DNA of 64,000 nucleotides from Papio anubis (GCF_008728515.1 NC_044980.1:31016290-31080289), one strand, 5' to 3'. Positions 44,596 to 55,119 are shown, numbered from the stretch's first letter. Translations and numbers: made by a program. The notes: generated by a model not told the origin, from the letters alone.

Positions 44596-44910
44596 CTGGG
44601 CACGGTGGCTCACGCCTGTAATCCCAGCACTTTGGGAGGCCGAGACGGGCAGATCACGAGGTCGGGAGATCGAGACCATCCTGGCTAACACAGTGAAACC
44701 CCATCTCTACTAAAAAATACAAAAAACTAGCCGGGTGAGGTGGCGGGTGCCTGTAGTCCCAGCTACTGGGGAGGCTGAGGCAGGAGAATGGCGTGAACCC
44801 GGGAGGTGGAGCTTGCAGTGAGCTGAGATCCGGCCACTGCACTCCAGCCCGGGCGACAGAGCGAGACTCCGTCTCAAACAAACAAAAAACAAAAAACAAA
44901 ATACAAAAAA
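44596..44910 (+). mobile_element. AluYR-type, left member of an inverted pair
   Basis: GATCCGGCCACTGCACTCC and GGTGAGGTGGCGGGTGCCTG. The tail is (CAAA)n. Confidence 0.94.
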
Positions 44911-44927
44911 TGGGTTTATCTGATCTT
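44911..44927. other. spacer: inverted copy of the target site
   Basis: TGGGTTTATCTGATCTT is the reverse complement of AAGATCAGATAAACCCA. The left flank has AAGATTAGATAAACC (44579-44593) and the right flank GATAAACCCA (45235-45244). Confidence 0.8.
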
Positions 44928-45234
44928 TTTTATTTATTTATTTTTTTTTTTTGAGACGGAGTCTCACTCAGTTGCCCAGGCTGGAGTGCAGTGGCGCGAT
45001 CTCGGCTCACAGCAAGCTCCGCCTCCCGGGTTCGCGCCATTCTCCTGCCTCAGCCTCCCGAGCAGCTGGCACTACAGGCGCCCGCCACCACGTCACGCTA
45101 GTTTTCTGTATTTTTTAGTAGAGATAGGGTTTCACCGTGTTAGCCAGGATGGTCTTGATCTCCTGACTTCGTGATCCGCCCCTCTCGGCCTCCCAAAGTG
45201 CTGAGATTACAGGCGTGAGCCACCGCGCCCGGCC
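44928..45234 (-). mobile_element. AluY-type, right member of an inverted pair
   Basis: T head with (TTTA)n, GTGGCGCGATCTCGGCTCAC and end CGCGCCCGGCC. It carries GATCGCGCC, not the monkey variant of its partner. Confidence 0.94.
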
Positions 45235-45335
45235 GATAAACCCATTTCTCAGAGACAGAGCCTGGAATCGAGCCGGGGTGACCTGCCTCCAAGACCTGAG
45301 TCTTTTTTTGCTAGGACGCTCTGTCAGTTGCTACC
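45235..45335 (-). repeat. MIR SINE, second part
   Basis: GAGACAGAGCCTGGAATCGA and AAGACCTGAGTCTTTTTTTG continue the antisense MIR. Confidence 0.65.
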
Positions 45336-45769
45336 CATCTGCCAAATAGTGTGTCTGTCCCTCTAGAGAGCACGTCCATTCCCCAGTAAGAAACGTAACC
45401 TTCCAGTAAGCAACAACAATTCTGTAAGTGACATCCTGGCCAGGGCACCTTGCTCCCTATTCATGAGGTCACTGCCTCGCCACGTCTCCACTGTGGAGGG
45501 GTGAACCTGGAATCAGAAAATCTGGGTTCCGAACACTTTCTCAATCTGTATTTATTCATTTAAGGATATTTATTGACCACCTACTGTTTCAGCTTTGGAA
45601 CTGCATATTGGGGAAATACTCTTCTATAAAACATATGAAGGCCCTGGTTTTCTGGGGCTTTTATCCATGCCTTAGAAAACTGACTTATCCTTGTAGGCGT
45701 AATTGTGATTAATAATGATATGAAGGAATTTTTAAAGTAAGCTTTCTTGTTTTATAGTAGCTTTCCTGA
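45336..45769. other. non-repetitive intron
   Basis: TTTATTGACCACCTACTGTT near 45570 is a weak L2/MIR trace. Nothing else. Confidence 0.4.
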
Positions 45770-46087
45770 GGCTGGGCATGGTGGCTCACGCCTGTAATCC
45801 CAGCACCTTGGGAGGCTGAGGTGGGTAGATCACTTCAGATCGGGAGTTCGAGACCAGCCTGGCCAACATGGTAAAACCCCATCTCTACTAAAAATACAAA
45901 AATTAGCTGGGTATGGTGGCATGTGTTTGTAATCTCAGCTACTCAGGAGGCTGAGGCAGGAGAATTGCTTGAACTGGGAGGCAGAGGTTGCAGTGAGCTG
46001 AGATCACGCCACTGCACTCCAGCCTGGGTGATAGAGCAAAACTCTGTCTCAAAAAATATATAAGTAAAAAATAAAAATAATTTAAAA
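45770..46087 (+). mobile_element. Alu (AluS-type)
   Basis: GGCTGGGCATGGTGGCTCAC start. A diverged TSD, AGCTTTCCTGA/GGCTTTACTGA, is present. Confidence 0.93.
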
Positions 46088-46849
46088 ATGGCTTTACTGA
46101 GATGTTCACATACTATAAAATTTATTCTTTAAAATGTACAATTGAGTGGTTTTATATATTCACAGCATTGAATATCACCAATATCTAATTTTAGGACATT
46201 TTTATCCTTCCAAAAAGAAGACGAATACCCATTACAGGCATTCTCCATACTCCACTTCTCAAAGCCCCTGGCAACCTACTTTCTGTTCCCATAGATTTAC
46301 CTATTCCAGATATTTCAGTACATGGTCTTCTGTACTGAATGTGTAATGACTTCAGTACTCATCTATGTTTCAGTATGATTCAGAACTTTACTTCGTTATA
46401 TTGCCAAATAGTATTCCATATGTTTAACCACATTTGTTTAACCATCCATCCATTTGTGGACATTTGGGTCATTTCCACTTTTTGACTATTATGAATCATG
46501 CTGTGAACATTGGTGTACCAGCTTTTGTGACTGTATGTTTTCAGTTCTCCTGGATATATACGTAAGAATGGAATTGATGGTGATATAGTAACTCTATGTG
46601 TAACTTTTTGAGGAATTGCCAATTGTTTTTCAGGACTATTTTACATCCCCACCAGCAGTGTATAAAGACTCTAATTTCTCCACATTCCTGCCATAACTTG
46701 TGACCTGTCTTTATTAGACTGGCCATCCTAGTGGGTGTGAAACTGTATCTCACTGTGACTTTGATTTGTATTCTCTAATGATTAATCATGTTGAACACCT
46801 TTTCATGTATTTTTGAACCTTTGTACATCTTTGGAGAGATGTCTATTTA
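46088..46849 (-). mobile_element. L1M-type LINE 3' region, first part
   Basis: GGCTTTACTGAGATGTTCAC, AATGTACAATTGAGTGGTTT, GGACATTTGGGTCATTTCCA, TCCCCACCAGCAGTGTATAA and GGCCATCCTAGTGGGTGTGA are antisense phrases of an old L1. No ORF remains. Confidence 0.85.
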
Positions 46850-47150
46850 TTTTTTAAGACAGGGTCTTGCTCTGTCACCCAGCCTGGAGTGCAGTGGCAT
46901 GAGTGCAGTGCAGAGGCTCACTGTAGCCTCAGCCTCCTGGGCTCCAGCAATCCTCCCACCTTATTCTCCTGAATAGCCAGGACTACAGGCACATGCCACT
47001 ACACCTGGCTAATTTTGTAAAATTTTTTTTGTAGAGACGGGGTCTTGCTGTATTTCCCAGACTGGTCTCAAACTCCTGGCCTCAAGCGATCTTCATGCCT
47101 CAGCCTTCCAAAGCACTAGCATTATAAGCATGAGCCACCATGCCCAGCTA
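46850..47150 (-). mobile_element. AluJ-type inside the L1
   Basis: The TSD AGA-ATGTCTATTTA lies at 46837-46849 and 47151-47164. Contains a local duplication GAGTGCAGTG near 46886-46911. Confidence 0.93.
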
Positions 47151-47262
47151 GAAATGTCTATTTAAATCCTTTACCCACTTTTACATTGAGTTGTAAGAAT
47201 TCTTTATACAGCCTAGATACAAGTTCCTTAACAGATACATGATTTGCAGATATTTTCCCAGG
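47151..47262 (-). mobile_element. L1M-type LINE, second part
   Basis: AAATCCTTTACCCACTTTTA, GAATTCTTTATACAGCCTAG and CAGATACATGATTTGCAGAT continue the L1 after the Alu. Confidence 0.85.
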
Positions 47263-47670
47263 CAGCTGCACATATTAAACAATTGCCACGGATTGTTTTC
47301 AACAAATGACCTAGGGATAAGGCTGTTCTTGCAGCATCGGCTCCGAATCAAGTCAAGTAAAGAGAAACCTTGAAAATGGGGCCTTTCAGAGAGCTGTCAG
47401 ACAGGTCAAGTAATAACAGTTCTGTGAAGATAGAGTTTTTGGGGGTCTTCAAACTTGTTCTGCCTCAGTGGCTGCTAGTGATGCTTCAAGCTTTTGGCTA
47501 ATTTCCAGAGTTCTGAAAAAGTTGATTTTGGTCATTTTTTCCAGTGTTTTTGTTACTCTTATAAAGGGGTGGATTTTTGGAGGTCTTTATTTTTATCATT
47601 CCAGAAGTGCTTTTTCCAATAAACTTATCTTTGAAATATGGTATACATAAAGGCACATATCAAAAGTATT
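47263..47670. other. non-repetitive intron
   Basis: Nothing recognised. Confidence 0.4.
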
Positions 47671-47682
47671 CAGCTTAGTAAA

Positions 47683-47978
47683 TTTTTTTTTTTTTTGAGA
47701 TAGAGTCTCGCTTTGTTGCCCAGCCTGGAGTGCAGTGGCGCAAACTTAGCTCACTGCAAGCTCCATCTCCCATGTTCACACCATTCTCCTGCCTCAGCCT
47801 CCCGAGTAGCTGGACTACAGGTGCCCGCCATCATACCCGGCTAATTTATTTTGTATTTTTTAGTAGAGACGGAGTTTCACCGTGTCAGCCAGGATGGTCT
47901 CAATCTCCTGATCTCATGATCCGCCCACCTTGGCCCCCAAAGTGCTGGAATTACAGGCATGAGCCACCACACCCAGCC
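47683..47978 (-). mobile_element. AluY/S-type, first of a tandem pair
   Basis: T14 head, end CACACCCAGCC. CAGCTTAGTAAATTTTT precedes it. Confidence 0.93.
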
Positions 47979-48283
47979 TTTTATTTTATTTTATTTTACT
48001 TTTGAGACAGTCTTGCTCTGTTGCCAAGGCTGGAGTGCAGTGGCACAATCTTGGCTCACTGCAACCTCTACCTCCCAGGTTCAAGCTATTCTCCTGTCTC
48101 AGCCTCCAGAGTAGATGGGATTGCAGGTATGCACCATCACACCTGGCTAATTTTTGTGTTTTTAGTAGAGAGGGGGTTTCACCATGTTGGCATAGCTGGT
48201 CTCAAACTCCTGACCTCAGGTGATCCACCCGCCTCAGCCTCCCAAAGTGCTGGGATTATAGGCATAAGCCACCACACCCAGCC
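47979..48283 (-). mobile_element. AluS-type, second of a tandem pair
   Basis: (TTTTA)n head, end CACACCCAGCC, followed by CAGCTTAGTGAATTTTT, the partner of the TSD before the first Alu. Confidence 0.94.
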
Positions 48284-48422
48284 CAGCTTAGTGAATTTTT
48301 ATATTAACCATCACCCAAACTGAGAAACAGAACTTAACTAGTATGTCAGAGCTCTCCTTCTTACCTCTTACCAGTTACTAACCCCCCTTTACCAAAGTAA
48401 AGTGGTATCTAATAGCTGTAAG
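48284..48422 (-). repeat. possible old L1/HAL1 trace
   Basis: CAGCTTAGTGAATTTTTATA, TTAACCATCACCCAAACTGA and ACTAACCCCCCTTTACCAAA recall antisense L1M; it also includes about 47641-47682. Confidence 0.4.
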
Positions 48423-48437
48423 AACTTTCCTGCTTAT

Positions 48438-48731
48438 GGCTGGGTATGGTGGCTCATGCCTGTAATCCAGCACTTTGGGAGGCCAAGGTGGGTGGATCAC
48501 TTGAGGTCAGGAGTTCAACCTGGCTAACATGGTGAAACCCTGTCTGTACTAAAAATACAAAAAATTAGCCGAGTGTGGTGGTAGGTGCCTGTAATCCCAG
48601 CTGCTCGGGAGGCTGAGGCAAGAGGGTCACTTGAACCTGGGAGTCAGAGGTTGCAGTGAGCCAAGATCATGCCACTGCACTGTAGCCTGGATGACAGAGC
48701 GAGACGCCATTGCAATAAAACAAAAAATAAA
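48438..48731 (+). mobile_element. Alu
   Basis: GGCTGGGTATGGTGGCTCAT start. Missing bases at TGTAATCCAGCAC and GTTCAACCTGG. A diverged TSD AACTTTCCTG/AACTTCCTTG is seen. Confidence 0.92.
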
Positions 48732-48733
48732 AA

Positions 48734-49542
48734 ACTTCCTTGTCTAGTACCATTCTGATTTTTTCCAACTGTTTCATTCTACTTGTTCAAATTTTCCTTC
48801 CAAACCACTCCCTTAATACATTTAATCCGATGGCATTTTTAACTTGTGAATTTTATTTTTTTAATATTCAACTTTAAAAAAATTATGAACTAGCCTATTT
48901 GGGACATACATTTGTTTCTGTCAAGCTCTTCCTGCCTCCCCAGATTTCTCTATCATCAACAACCATTTCCCTTATCAGTAAGCCAGGCCCTGGAGTACTG
49001 GCTGTTAATTCTCCTCTATCCCTTTTTCCCAGACTTGCAGACACCCTTGATCATCCACATAAAAAGGGAAGCTGAGATGTCTTCAGGATAAAGTTACATG
49101 TTTTTTCATGAGACTTCTGCATAGTGTCCAAACACTCTGAGCTGTACAGATAGAAAGGATGCTTCTTGAGAGTCTTTTGGGAGACACCTTATCCTGCAAT
49201 TCTGATTTCTTTGCTTTTCCTGACCAAGGCTTCTCAGGCTAATTCAGAGCCATTGTGGCACAGCTCAGACAGCAAGCAGTGACATTCTGAAGTTGCTTCT
49301 TCTGAGAAATTCTCCCAGTGGGAAAGCAAGGGGGGATGGAACACTTCCTTGGGCAGTTTATGAAGTGTGGAGACCCAGCTCCCTGTTAGTGCTTTTTTTT
49401 TTATCAGAGATCATTACCCAGTAGAAAAGGAGATGTTCTGATGGAGGATTAAGCTAGATATAGTAAGTCACAGTGATATGGACATTTGAAAGTAATTGCT
49501 TGGAAAGTGAAAAGAGGTCAAAGTGGTTGAACTTAATGGTAC
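48734..49542. other. non-repetitive intron
   Basis: Nothing recognised. Confidence 0.4.
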
Positions 49543-49559
49543 AAAGAATAACCATGGGG

Positions 49560-50081
49560 CCAGGCGTGGTGGCTCACACCTGTAATCCCAGCACTTCGGG
49601 ACGCCGAGGCAGTGGATCACTAAGTCAAGAGATCGAGACCATCCTGGCCAACATGGTGAAACCCCATCTCTACTAAAAATACAAAAATTGGCCAGGCGCA
49701 GTGGCTTACGCCTGTAATCCCAGCACTTTGGGAGGCTGAGGTGGATGGATCACGAGGTCAAGAGATTGAGACCATCCTGGCCAACATGGTGAAACCCCAT
49801 CTCTACTAAAAATACAAAAATTGGGCAGGCTGCAGGTGGGCGGATCATGAGGTCAAGATATCATGACCATCCTGGCTAACATGGTGAAACCCCATCTCTA
49901 CTAAAAAATACAAAAATTAGCTGGGCGTAGTGGTGTGTGCCTGTAGTCCCAGCTACCTGGGAGGCTGAGGCAGGAGAATCACTTGAACCCAGGAGGTGGA
50001 GGTTGCAGTGAGCCAAGACAGCGCCACTGCACTCCAGCTTGGGCAAGAGAGGAAGACTGCCTCAAAAAAAAAAAAAAAAAA
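49560..50081 (+). mobile_element. Alu with extra left-arm copies
   Basis: Three partial units start at 49560, 49688 and about 49826. The first two each run from the 5' end to ACTAAAAATACAAAAATT. The third starts inside the left arm (GCAGGTGGGCGGATCATGAG) and continues through a normal right arm. One TSD (AAAGAATAACCATGGGG, 49543-49559 and 50082-50098) flanks the whole. Confidence 0.94.
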
Positions 50082-50195
50082 AAAGAATAACCATGGGGTG
50101 GGAAAAACTGTAAATGGAGTGAAAATTTGGGGCAAAGATAAGGGACTCAAAGTAACTAATAAAATGATTAAAAATCAATTCTGACTTTTAGTGGG

Positions 50196-50312
50196 TTTTT
50201 GTTTTGTGTGAGATGGGGTCTCACTATGTTGCCCACGCTAGTTTCCAGCTTCTGGACTCAAGTGATCCTCCCACCTTGGCCTCCCAAACTGCTGGGATTA
50301 CAGGCATGAGCC
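50196..50312 (-). mobile_element. Alu left-monomer fragment
   Basis: GAGATGGGGTCTCACTATGT through GATTACAGGCATGAGCCT only. Confidence 0.8.
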
Positions 50313-50315
50313 TGT

Positions 50316-50545
50316 CATGATTCCATTTATACAAGGGTCCTAGAATAGTCAAATTCATAGAAACAGAAAATGAAATGGAAGTTACCAGAGGCTGGGAGAA
50401 GGGACGAATGGAGAGTTATTAGCGGATGCAAAGTTTCAGTCTGGTGTGATGAAAAAGCCCTGGAGATGGGTAGTGGTGCTGGTTGCACAACAACATGAAT
50501 GTATTTGTTGACACTCAACTGTACACTTGAAAATCATTCAAAAGG
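50316..50545 (+). mobile_element. L1M-type LINE 3' end, first part
   Basis: TCCATTTATACAAGGGTCCT, TAGTCAAATTCATAGAAACA, TGGTTGCACAACAACATGAA and ACTGTACACTTGAAAATC match a frequent old LINE 3' end. It resumes at 51270. Confidence 0.65.
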
Positions 50546-50571
50546 GTGCTTGCTTAAAATAATTAAAAAGG

Positions 50572-50648
50572 GTGTTTGCTTCAGCGTCACATATACTAAA
50601 ATTGGAACAATACAGAGAAGATGAACATGGCTCTTGCTCAAGGATTTT
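50572..50648 (+). pseudogene. U6 snRNA pseudogene
   Basis: GTGTTTGCTTCAGCGTCACA, TATACTAAAATTGGAACAAT and ACAGAGAAGATGAACATGGC, i.e. U6 from position 1 to about 75; then an A/T-rich tail. AAAATAATTAAAA lies on both sides (about 50557-50569 and 50651-50663), indicating LINE-mediated insertion. A second 10-base copy of the U6 start (GTGCTTGCTT) lies at 50547-50556. Confidence 0.9.
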
Positions 50649-50664
50649 TAAAAATAATTAAAAT

Positions 50665-50973
50665 GGCCAGGCGTGGTGGCTCACGCCTGTGATCCCAGCA
50701 CTTTGGGAGGCCTAGGCGGGTGGATCAGAAGGTCAGGAGATCCAGACCATCCTGGCTAACATGGTGAAACCCTGTCTCTACTAAAGATACAAAAAAATTA
50801 GCCGGGCATGGTGGTAGGCGCCTGTAGTCCCAGCTACTCGGGAGGCTGAGGCAGGAGAATGGCATGAACTGGGGAGGCTGAGCTTGCAGTGAGCTGAGAT
50901 CGCGCCACTGCGAGCCTGGGCAACAGAGCAAGACTCTGTTGCAAAAATAAATAAATAAATAAATAAAATAAAA
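50665..50973 (+). mobile_element. AluY-type, first of a tandem pair
   Basis: GGCCAGGCGTGGTGGCTCAC start; bases missing at CACTGCGAGCCTGG; tail (AAAT)n at 50946-50970. Confidence 0.93.
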
Positions 50974-50974
50974 T

Positions 50975-51269
50975 GGGTCGGGCGTGGTGGCTCACGTCTG
51001 TAATCCCAGCACTTTGGGGGGCTGAGGCAGGCAGATCACCTGAGGTGAGGAATTTGAGACCAGACTGGCCAACATGGTGATATGCCATCTCTACTGAAAA
51101 TACAAAAATAAGCTGGGCACGGTGGCGGGTGCCTGTAATCCCAGCTACTCGGGAGGCTGAGGCAGGACAATCACTTGAGCCCAGGAGGTGGAGCTTGAAG
51201 TGAGCCAAGATCGCACCACTGCACTCCAGCCTGGGAAACAGAGTGAGACTCTGTCTCAAAAAAAAAAAA
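50975..51269 (+). mobile_element. AluS-type, second of a tandem pair
   Basis: GGTCGGGCGTGGTGGCTCAC start and A12 tail. TAAAATGG follows each Alu and precedes the first. Confidence 0.93.
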
Positions 51270-51310
51270 TTTAAAATGGTCAATTTTATTCTATGTATAT
51301 TTTACCAAGT
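51270..51310 (+). mobile_element. L1M-type LINE 3' end, second part
   Basis: AAAATGGTCAATTTTATTCT and ATGTATATTTTACCAAGTAA complete the LINE 3' terminus. Confidence 0.65.
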
Positions 51311-51618
51311 AAAAAGATGTGCAGTTAAGTACAAATCTAGTGCGAGGAAAAGGTTGGGGTCACAGGTGACCAAGGCCTTGGGGAACCCATTGGTGTCTTT
51401 AAGGAGATTTTCCCTTGTTCCACAAGTTCCATGAGCAGGCCTAACCAACCCACTGCCACAGTGTCAACACTGTTTGTTAGTACAGTCAGTAGCCACTGTC
51501 TGTGCCTGGTTGATTAATAAGAAAGTACTTAGTTTCCTTCCAAAACTCTGGAAAAATGAGACAAATGTCATTAAAAGGTTAAGACACTTGTTGCTAATAT
51601 CTTAAAAGTGGCCACTAG
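51311..51618. other. non-repetitive intron
   Basis: Nothing recognised. Confidence 0.4.
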
Positions 51619-51632
51619 AAACAAAGGTAGAG

Positions 51633-52124
51633 GCTGGGCATGGTGACTCACACCTGTAATCCCAGTGCTTTGGGAGGCTGAGGTCGGAGATCGCTTGAGT
51701 CCAGGAATTTGAGAAAGCCTGGGAGACATGGCAAAACCACGTCTCTACAAAAAATACAAAAATTAGCCAGATGTAGTGGCACATGCCTGTAGTCCCAGCT
51801 ACTGAGGAAGCTAAGGCAGGAGGATCACTTGAGTCTGGGAGGCAGAGGTTGCAGTGAACTGAGATGGTGCCACTGCCCTGTAGCCTGGGCAACAGAGTGA
51901 GACCCTGTCTCAAAAAAAAACAAAAAACAAAAAACGAATGGTCTTGATCTCCTGACCTCATGATCCACCCACCTTGGTCTCCTAAAGTGCTGGGATTACA
52001 GGCATGAGCCAGTTGCAGTGAGCCAAGATTGTGCCATTGCACTCCAGCCTGGGTAATAGATGAGACCCTATCTCAAAAACAAAAATAAGGAAAAAAGAAA
52101 AAAAAAAAAAAGAAACGAGCAAAC
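51633..52124 (+). mobile_element. Alu with internal inverted segment
   Basis: A complete + Alu (51633-51937) is followed by a minus-orientation piece (51938-52010, TGGTCTTGATCTCCTGACCT to GGCATGAGCC). A + right-arm piece (52011-52078, AGTTGCAGTGAGCCAAGATT) and a long impure A tail come next. The TSD AAACAAAGGT-GAG at 51619-51632 and 52125-52138 flanks the whole. Confidence 0.92.
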
Positions 52125-52138
52125 AAACAAAGGTGGAG

Positions 52139-53153
52139 ATGGAAATGTGAATCCATTTCAATTACCTGGGCCCTCTAGAGGCCTCTGTGAAGCCTTTAGG
52201 GCACAGCTTTCTGCTATTTCTCCTGAAGGCTGAGATAATCTGGTGACCACCTCAACAGGGACCTTGAGAGCAGCAGTGACCTAGGCTCAGACTCACCTGG
52301 TGGGGACTGTGGCCGTGGTGACATCATGAGTCTTCCTTGGCCCATCAACCTGTACTCTGTGCCTGCTGGGCACTGCGAGGTGGAGAGAGGCCAGCTTAGC
52401 CACCAGGATGCCACCATGCCAGAGATGAGGGATGCCTCAGAGGAGGAAGGTTCTATGGAATGTCCACCCTTCCTCCTCTGATGCAGAATTTGATGCAATG
52501 GCTGGACATTTATAGGCCATTTTCTTGGATGATGAATTCTGTTTAATACAAAGGAACTTCAAGAACAAGAAGCACTGGAAGCTAAGCCAGGTTGTTGTCA
52601 AGAGGAGGAAACAACTGAAAAGGGTTCCCCTACCCTCTGACTCCTTCTTTAAGGGACCCCATGGCTCAACAAGCCTGTGTCCAGTTGGAGCACCTGCCCA
52701 CCTGCCCCTGCTCTCCTCCACTGCTAGCTGACCACCAATTCCAGGTTTGAAGATATGGAACAGATATGCCCATATTCTCCATTTTTAACTAATAACCTTT
52801 TTAATGAAGAGCTTCTGCCTGAAGAGCGTTCCTGGAAATTAATATGGTTGATTTCATGACAACTAGACATCAGCTTAAAGATGAAGTGGCAAAAATTTTC
52901 TTGAAAAAGTTTCTTGAACACTCTTCCCCCCAAAATTTGAACTATGCAACAGAAATAGAAGACAGAGAAAAGGGTCTAAACTGTTGCTTAATAGTGAAAG
53001 CCTTTGCACATACCTTTCTGCTACCCAGGAAATTGTGTGTGGTGCTCATTCCTGGGGAAGTGTTTTCATTTTGGTATTTCAAGCCCCACAGGTGGTAGAT
53101 GACCTCAGCTTGTGGAGAAAAAAAAATCAGTGATGAGGGAACATACCTTTAAG
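52139..53153. other. non-repetitive intron with a short hairpin
   Basis: A 14-bp perfect inverted repeat, TCAGAGGAGGAAGG/CCTTCCTCCTCTGA, lies at 52437-52450 and 52468-52481 with a 17-base loop. ORFs of 68-94 codons here have no family resemblance. Confidence 0.45.
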
Positions 53154-53169
53154 AGATTTATCTCATTTG

Positions 53170-53396
53170 GAACACTTGGACACAGGGTGGGGAGCATCGC
53201 ACACCGGTGCCTGTTGTGCCTGTTGTGGGGTGGGGTGATGGCGGAGGGATGGCATTGGGAGATATACCTAATGTAAATGACGAGTTAATGGGTGCAGCAC
53301 ACCAACGTAGCACATATATACATATATAACAAACCTGCACGTTGTGCACATGTACCCTAGAACGTAAAGTATAATACAAATATATATATATATTAA
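53170..53396 (+). mobile_element. L1PA-type LINE, 5'-truncated 3' end with TSD
   Basis: GGAGATATACCTAATGTAAA, GAGTTAATGGGTGCAGCACA and AACAAACCTGCACGTTGTGC are the L1PA 3'UTR. A perfect TSD, AGATTTATCTCATTTG, lies at 53154-53169 and 53397-53412. The tail is (TA)n. Confidence 0.95.
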
Positions 53397-53412
53397 AGAT
53401 TTATCTCATTTG

Positions 53413-53783
53413 ATCATTAGTTGGTCTAAATAAGGAGTGATCAAAAAGCAAGAAACATGAACTCTTCAGGAATATTTGCTTTTGAGAAATATCTGCTAGT
53501 GTTTCAAAACTTTGATAGCCTCATGAAGTGGATTCAACTCTTAGATGTTTTTGAGACAAAGAAAGAACATTCTACGTGTTAGAGGAAGACGCTTCAGATC
53601 ACTGCTGCGCTGACTTCTTCCTGTGTACATAATCCAAAGATAGTGGAGCCGAAAGGTGGTCACCGATGTGTGGGCATCATTGAGATGAGATCACTGCAAG
53701 TTATTATCTCTCGAATATCTTCCATACCTTTCTTCTATGTGCTGTGCTATTCTATTTATTGTTTTCAAAAGTGTATCTTTTAG
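53413..53783. other. non-repetitive intron
   Basis: Nothing recognised. Confidence 0.4.
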
Positions 53784-54075
53784 GGCTGCGAGCGGTGACT
53801 CACCTGTAATCCCAGCACTTTCGGAGACTGACGCAGGTGAATCACTCGAGGTCAGGAGTTCGAGACCAGCCTGGCCAACGTGGTGAAACCCATCTTTACT
53901 AAAAATACAAAATTAGCCAGGTTTGGTGGTGGGCACCTGTAATTCCAGCTACTTAGGAGGCTGAGGCAGGAGAATCGCTTGAACCCGGGAAGCAGAGATT
54001 GCAGTGAGCCGAGATCGTGCCACTGCACTCCAGCCTGGGCGACAGAGCGAGACTCCGTCTCAAAAAAAAAAAAAA
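53784..54075 (+). mobile_element. Alu
   Basis: GGCTGCGAGCGGTGACTCAC start with small gaps, A14 tail. No clear TSD. Confidence 0.92.
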
Positions 54076-54076
54076 G

Positions 54077-54626
54077 AATTCATCTAGGGACAGTTACATG
54101 AACTCATCTTCTCAGTCTCCATTTCTAGAGCTGATGTGTAACTTTTCATCAATTGCACTGAGAAAACGAGAGCTTCAGTGTCTTGGGTTGGGTCAGCATC
54201 TCTAACTAGCACAGCACCTAACACCTAGTGAAAACTCAACAAATGTTTGTTGAGTGACATAAGCCTTCCTTCTGAAAATGCAAGTCTTGGGTTTGTGTAT
54301 CTTCTTTCACTGGTCCTGAATCAGTCCTATTATTTCCGGCAGGCGCGTCGCTCATTGAGAATGTAGTCATAAACTCTTGTGGGTCTCAATTTGGAATGTC
54401 CATGATTGTCCTCCTAAAAATAAATAGAAGTATTATGTGTTAAGTGCTTTTTAAATCTGCTATGTTTGCAAAAAGAATTCTGCGTTGGTGCTCCCAATTT
54501 ACCAGTCTGACTTAGATGTTTTGAAATAGAGTAAAATGTATCTTAACTAAAAAACAGCACAGTAGTGGTATTTTTGTAAGCTTGTTTCAATGTTTTTCTC
54601 TATAAACCAATAGTAATTTTAGTGGC
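54077..54626. other. non-repetitive intron with an L2 trace
   Basis: AGCACAGCACCTAACACCTA and TCAACAAATGTTTGTTGAGT (54209-54259) look like an L2 3' terminus. Nothing else. Confidence 0.45.
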
Positions 54627-54910
54627 TTTTTTTTTTTTTTTTAGACAGTCTTGATCTGTGGCCCAGGCTGGAGTGCAGTGGCATGATTTTGGCTCCCTCC
54701 ATCTCCAGGGTCCAGGCAATTCTCTTGCCTCAGCCTCCCAAGTAGCTGGGATTATAGATGTGCACCACCACGCCTGGCTAATTTTTATATTGTAAAGGCA
54801 GAGTTTCGCCGTGTTGGCCAGGCTGGTTTCGAACTCCTGACCTCAAGTGATCCACCTGCCTCGGCCTCCCAAAGTGCTAGGATTATAGGTGTGAGCCACT
54901 GAGCCTGGCC
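54627..54910 (-). mobile_element. Alu
   Basis: T16 head; GCTCCCTCCATCTCCAGGGT shows a small deletion; end TGAGCCTGGCC. Confidence 0.92.
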
Positions 54911-55119
54911 AATTTCATTGTATATGAGGGAAAAATCCATGATTTTTGCAAATGTCCCCAACTTGATCTAAATCCTCCTTTCTTTTACAACCTCTCCTAG
55001 AGATGGCGCTCTAATGACAAAAGCAGAGAGGTAGGCAAACATTTTTTATGATCCCCTCTAGAAATTTTGTTTAGAAAAGTGTACCTCATCTGTTCAGGAT
55101 TAGTAAAATAAGTCATGTA

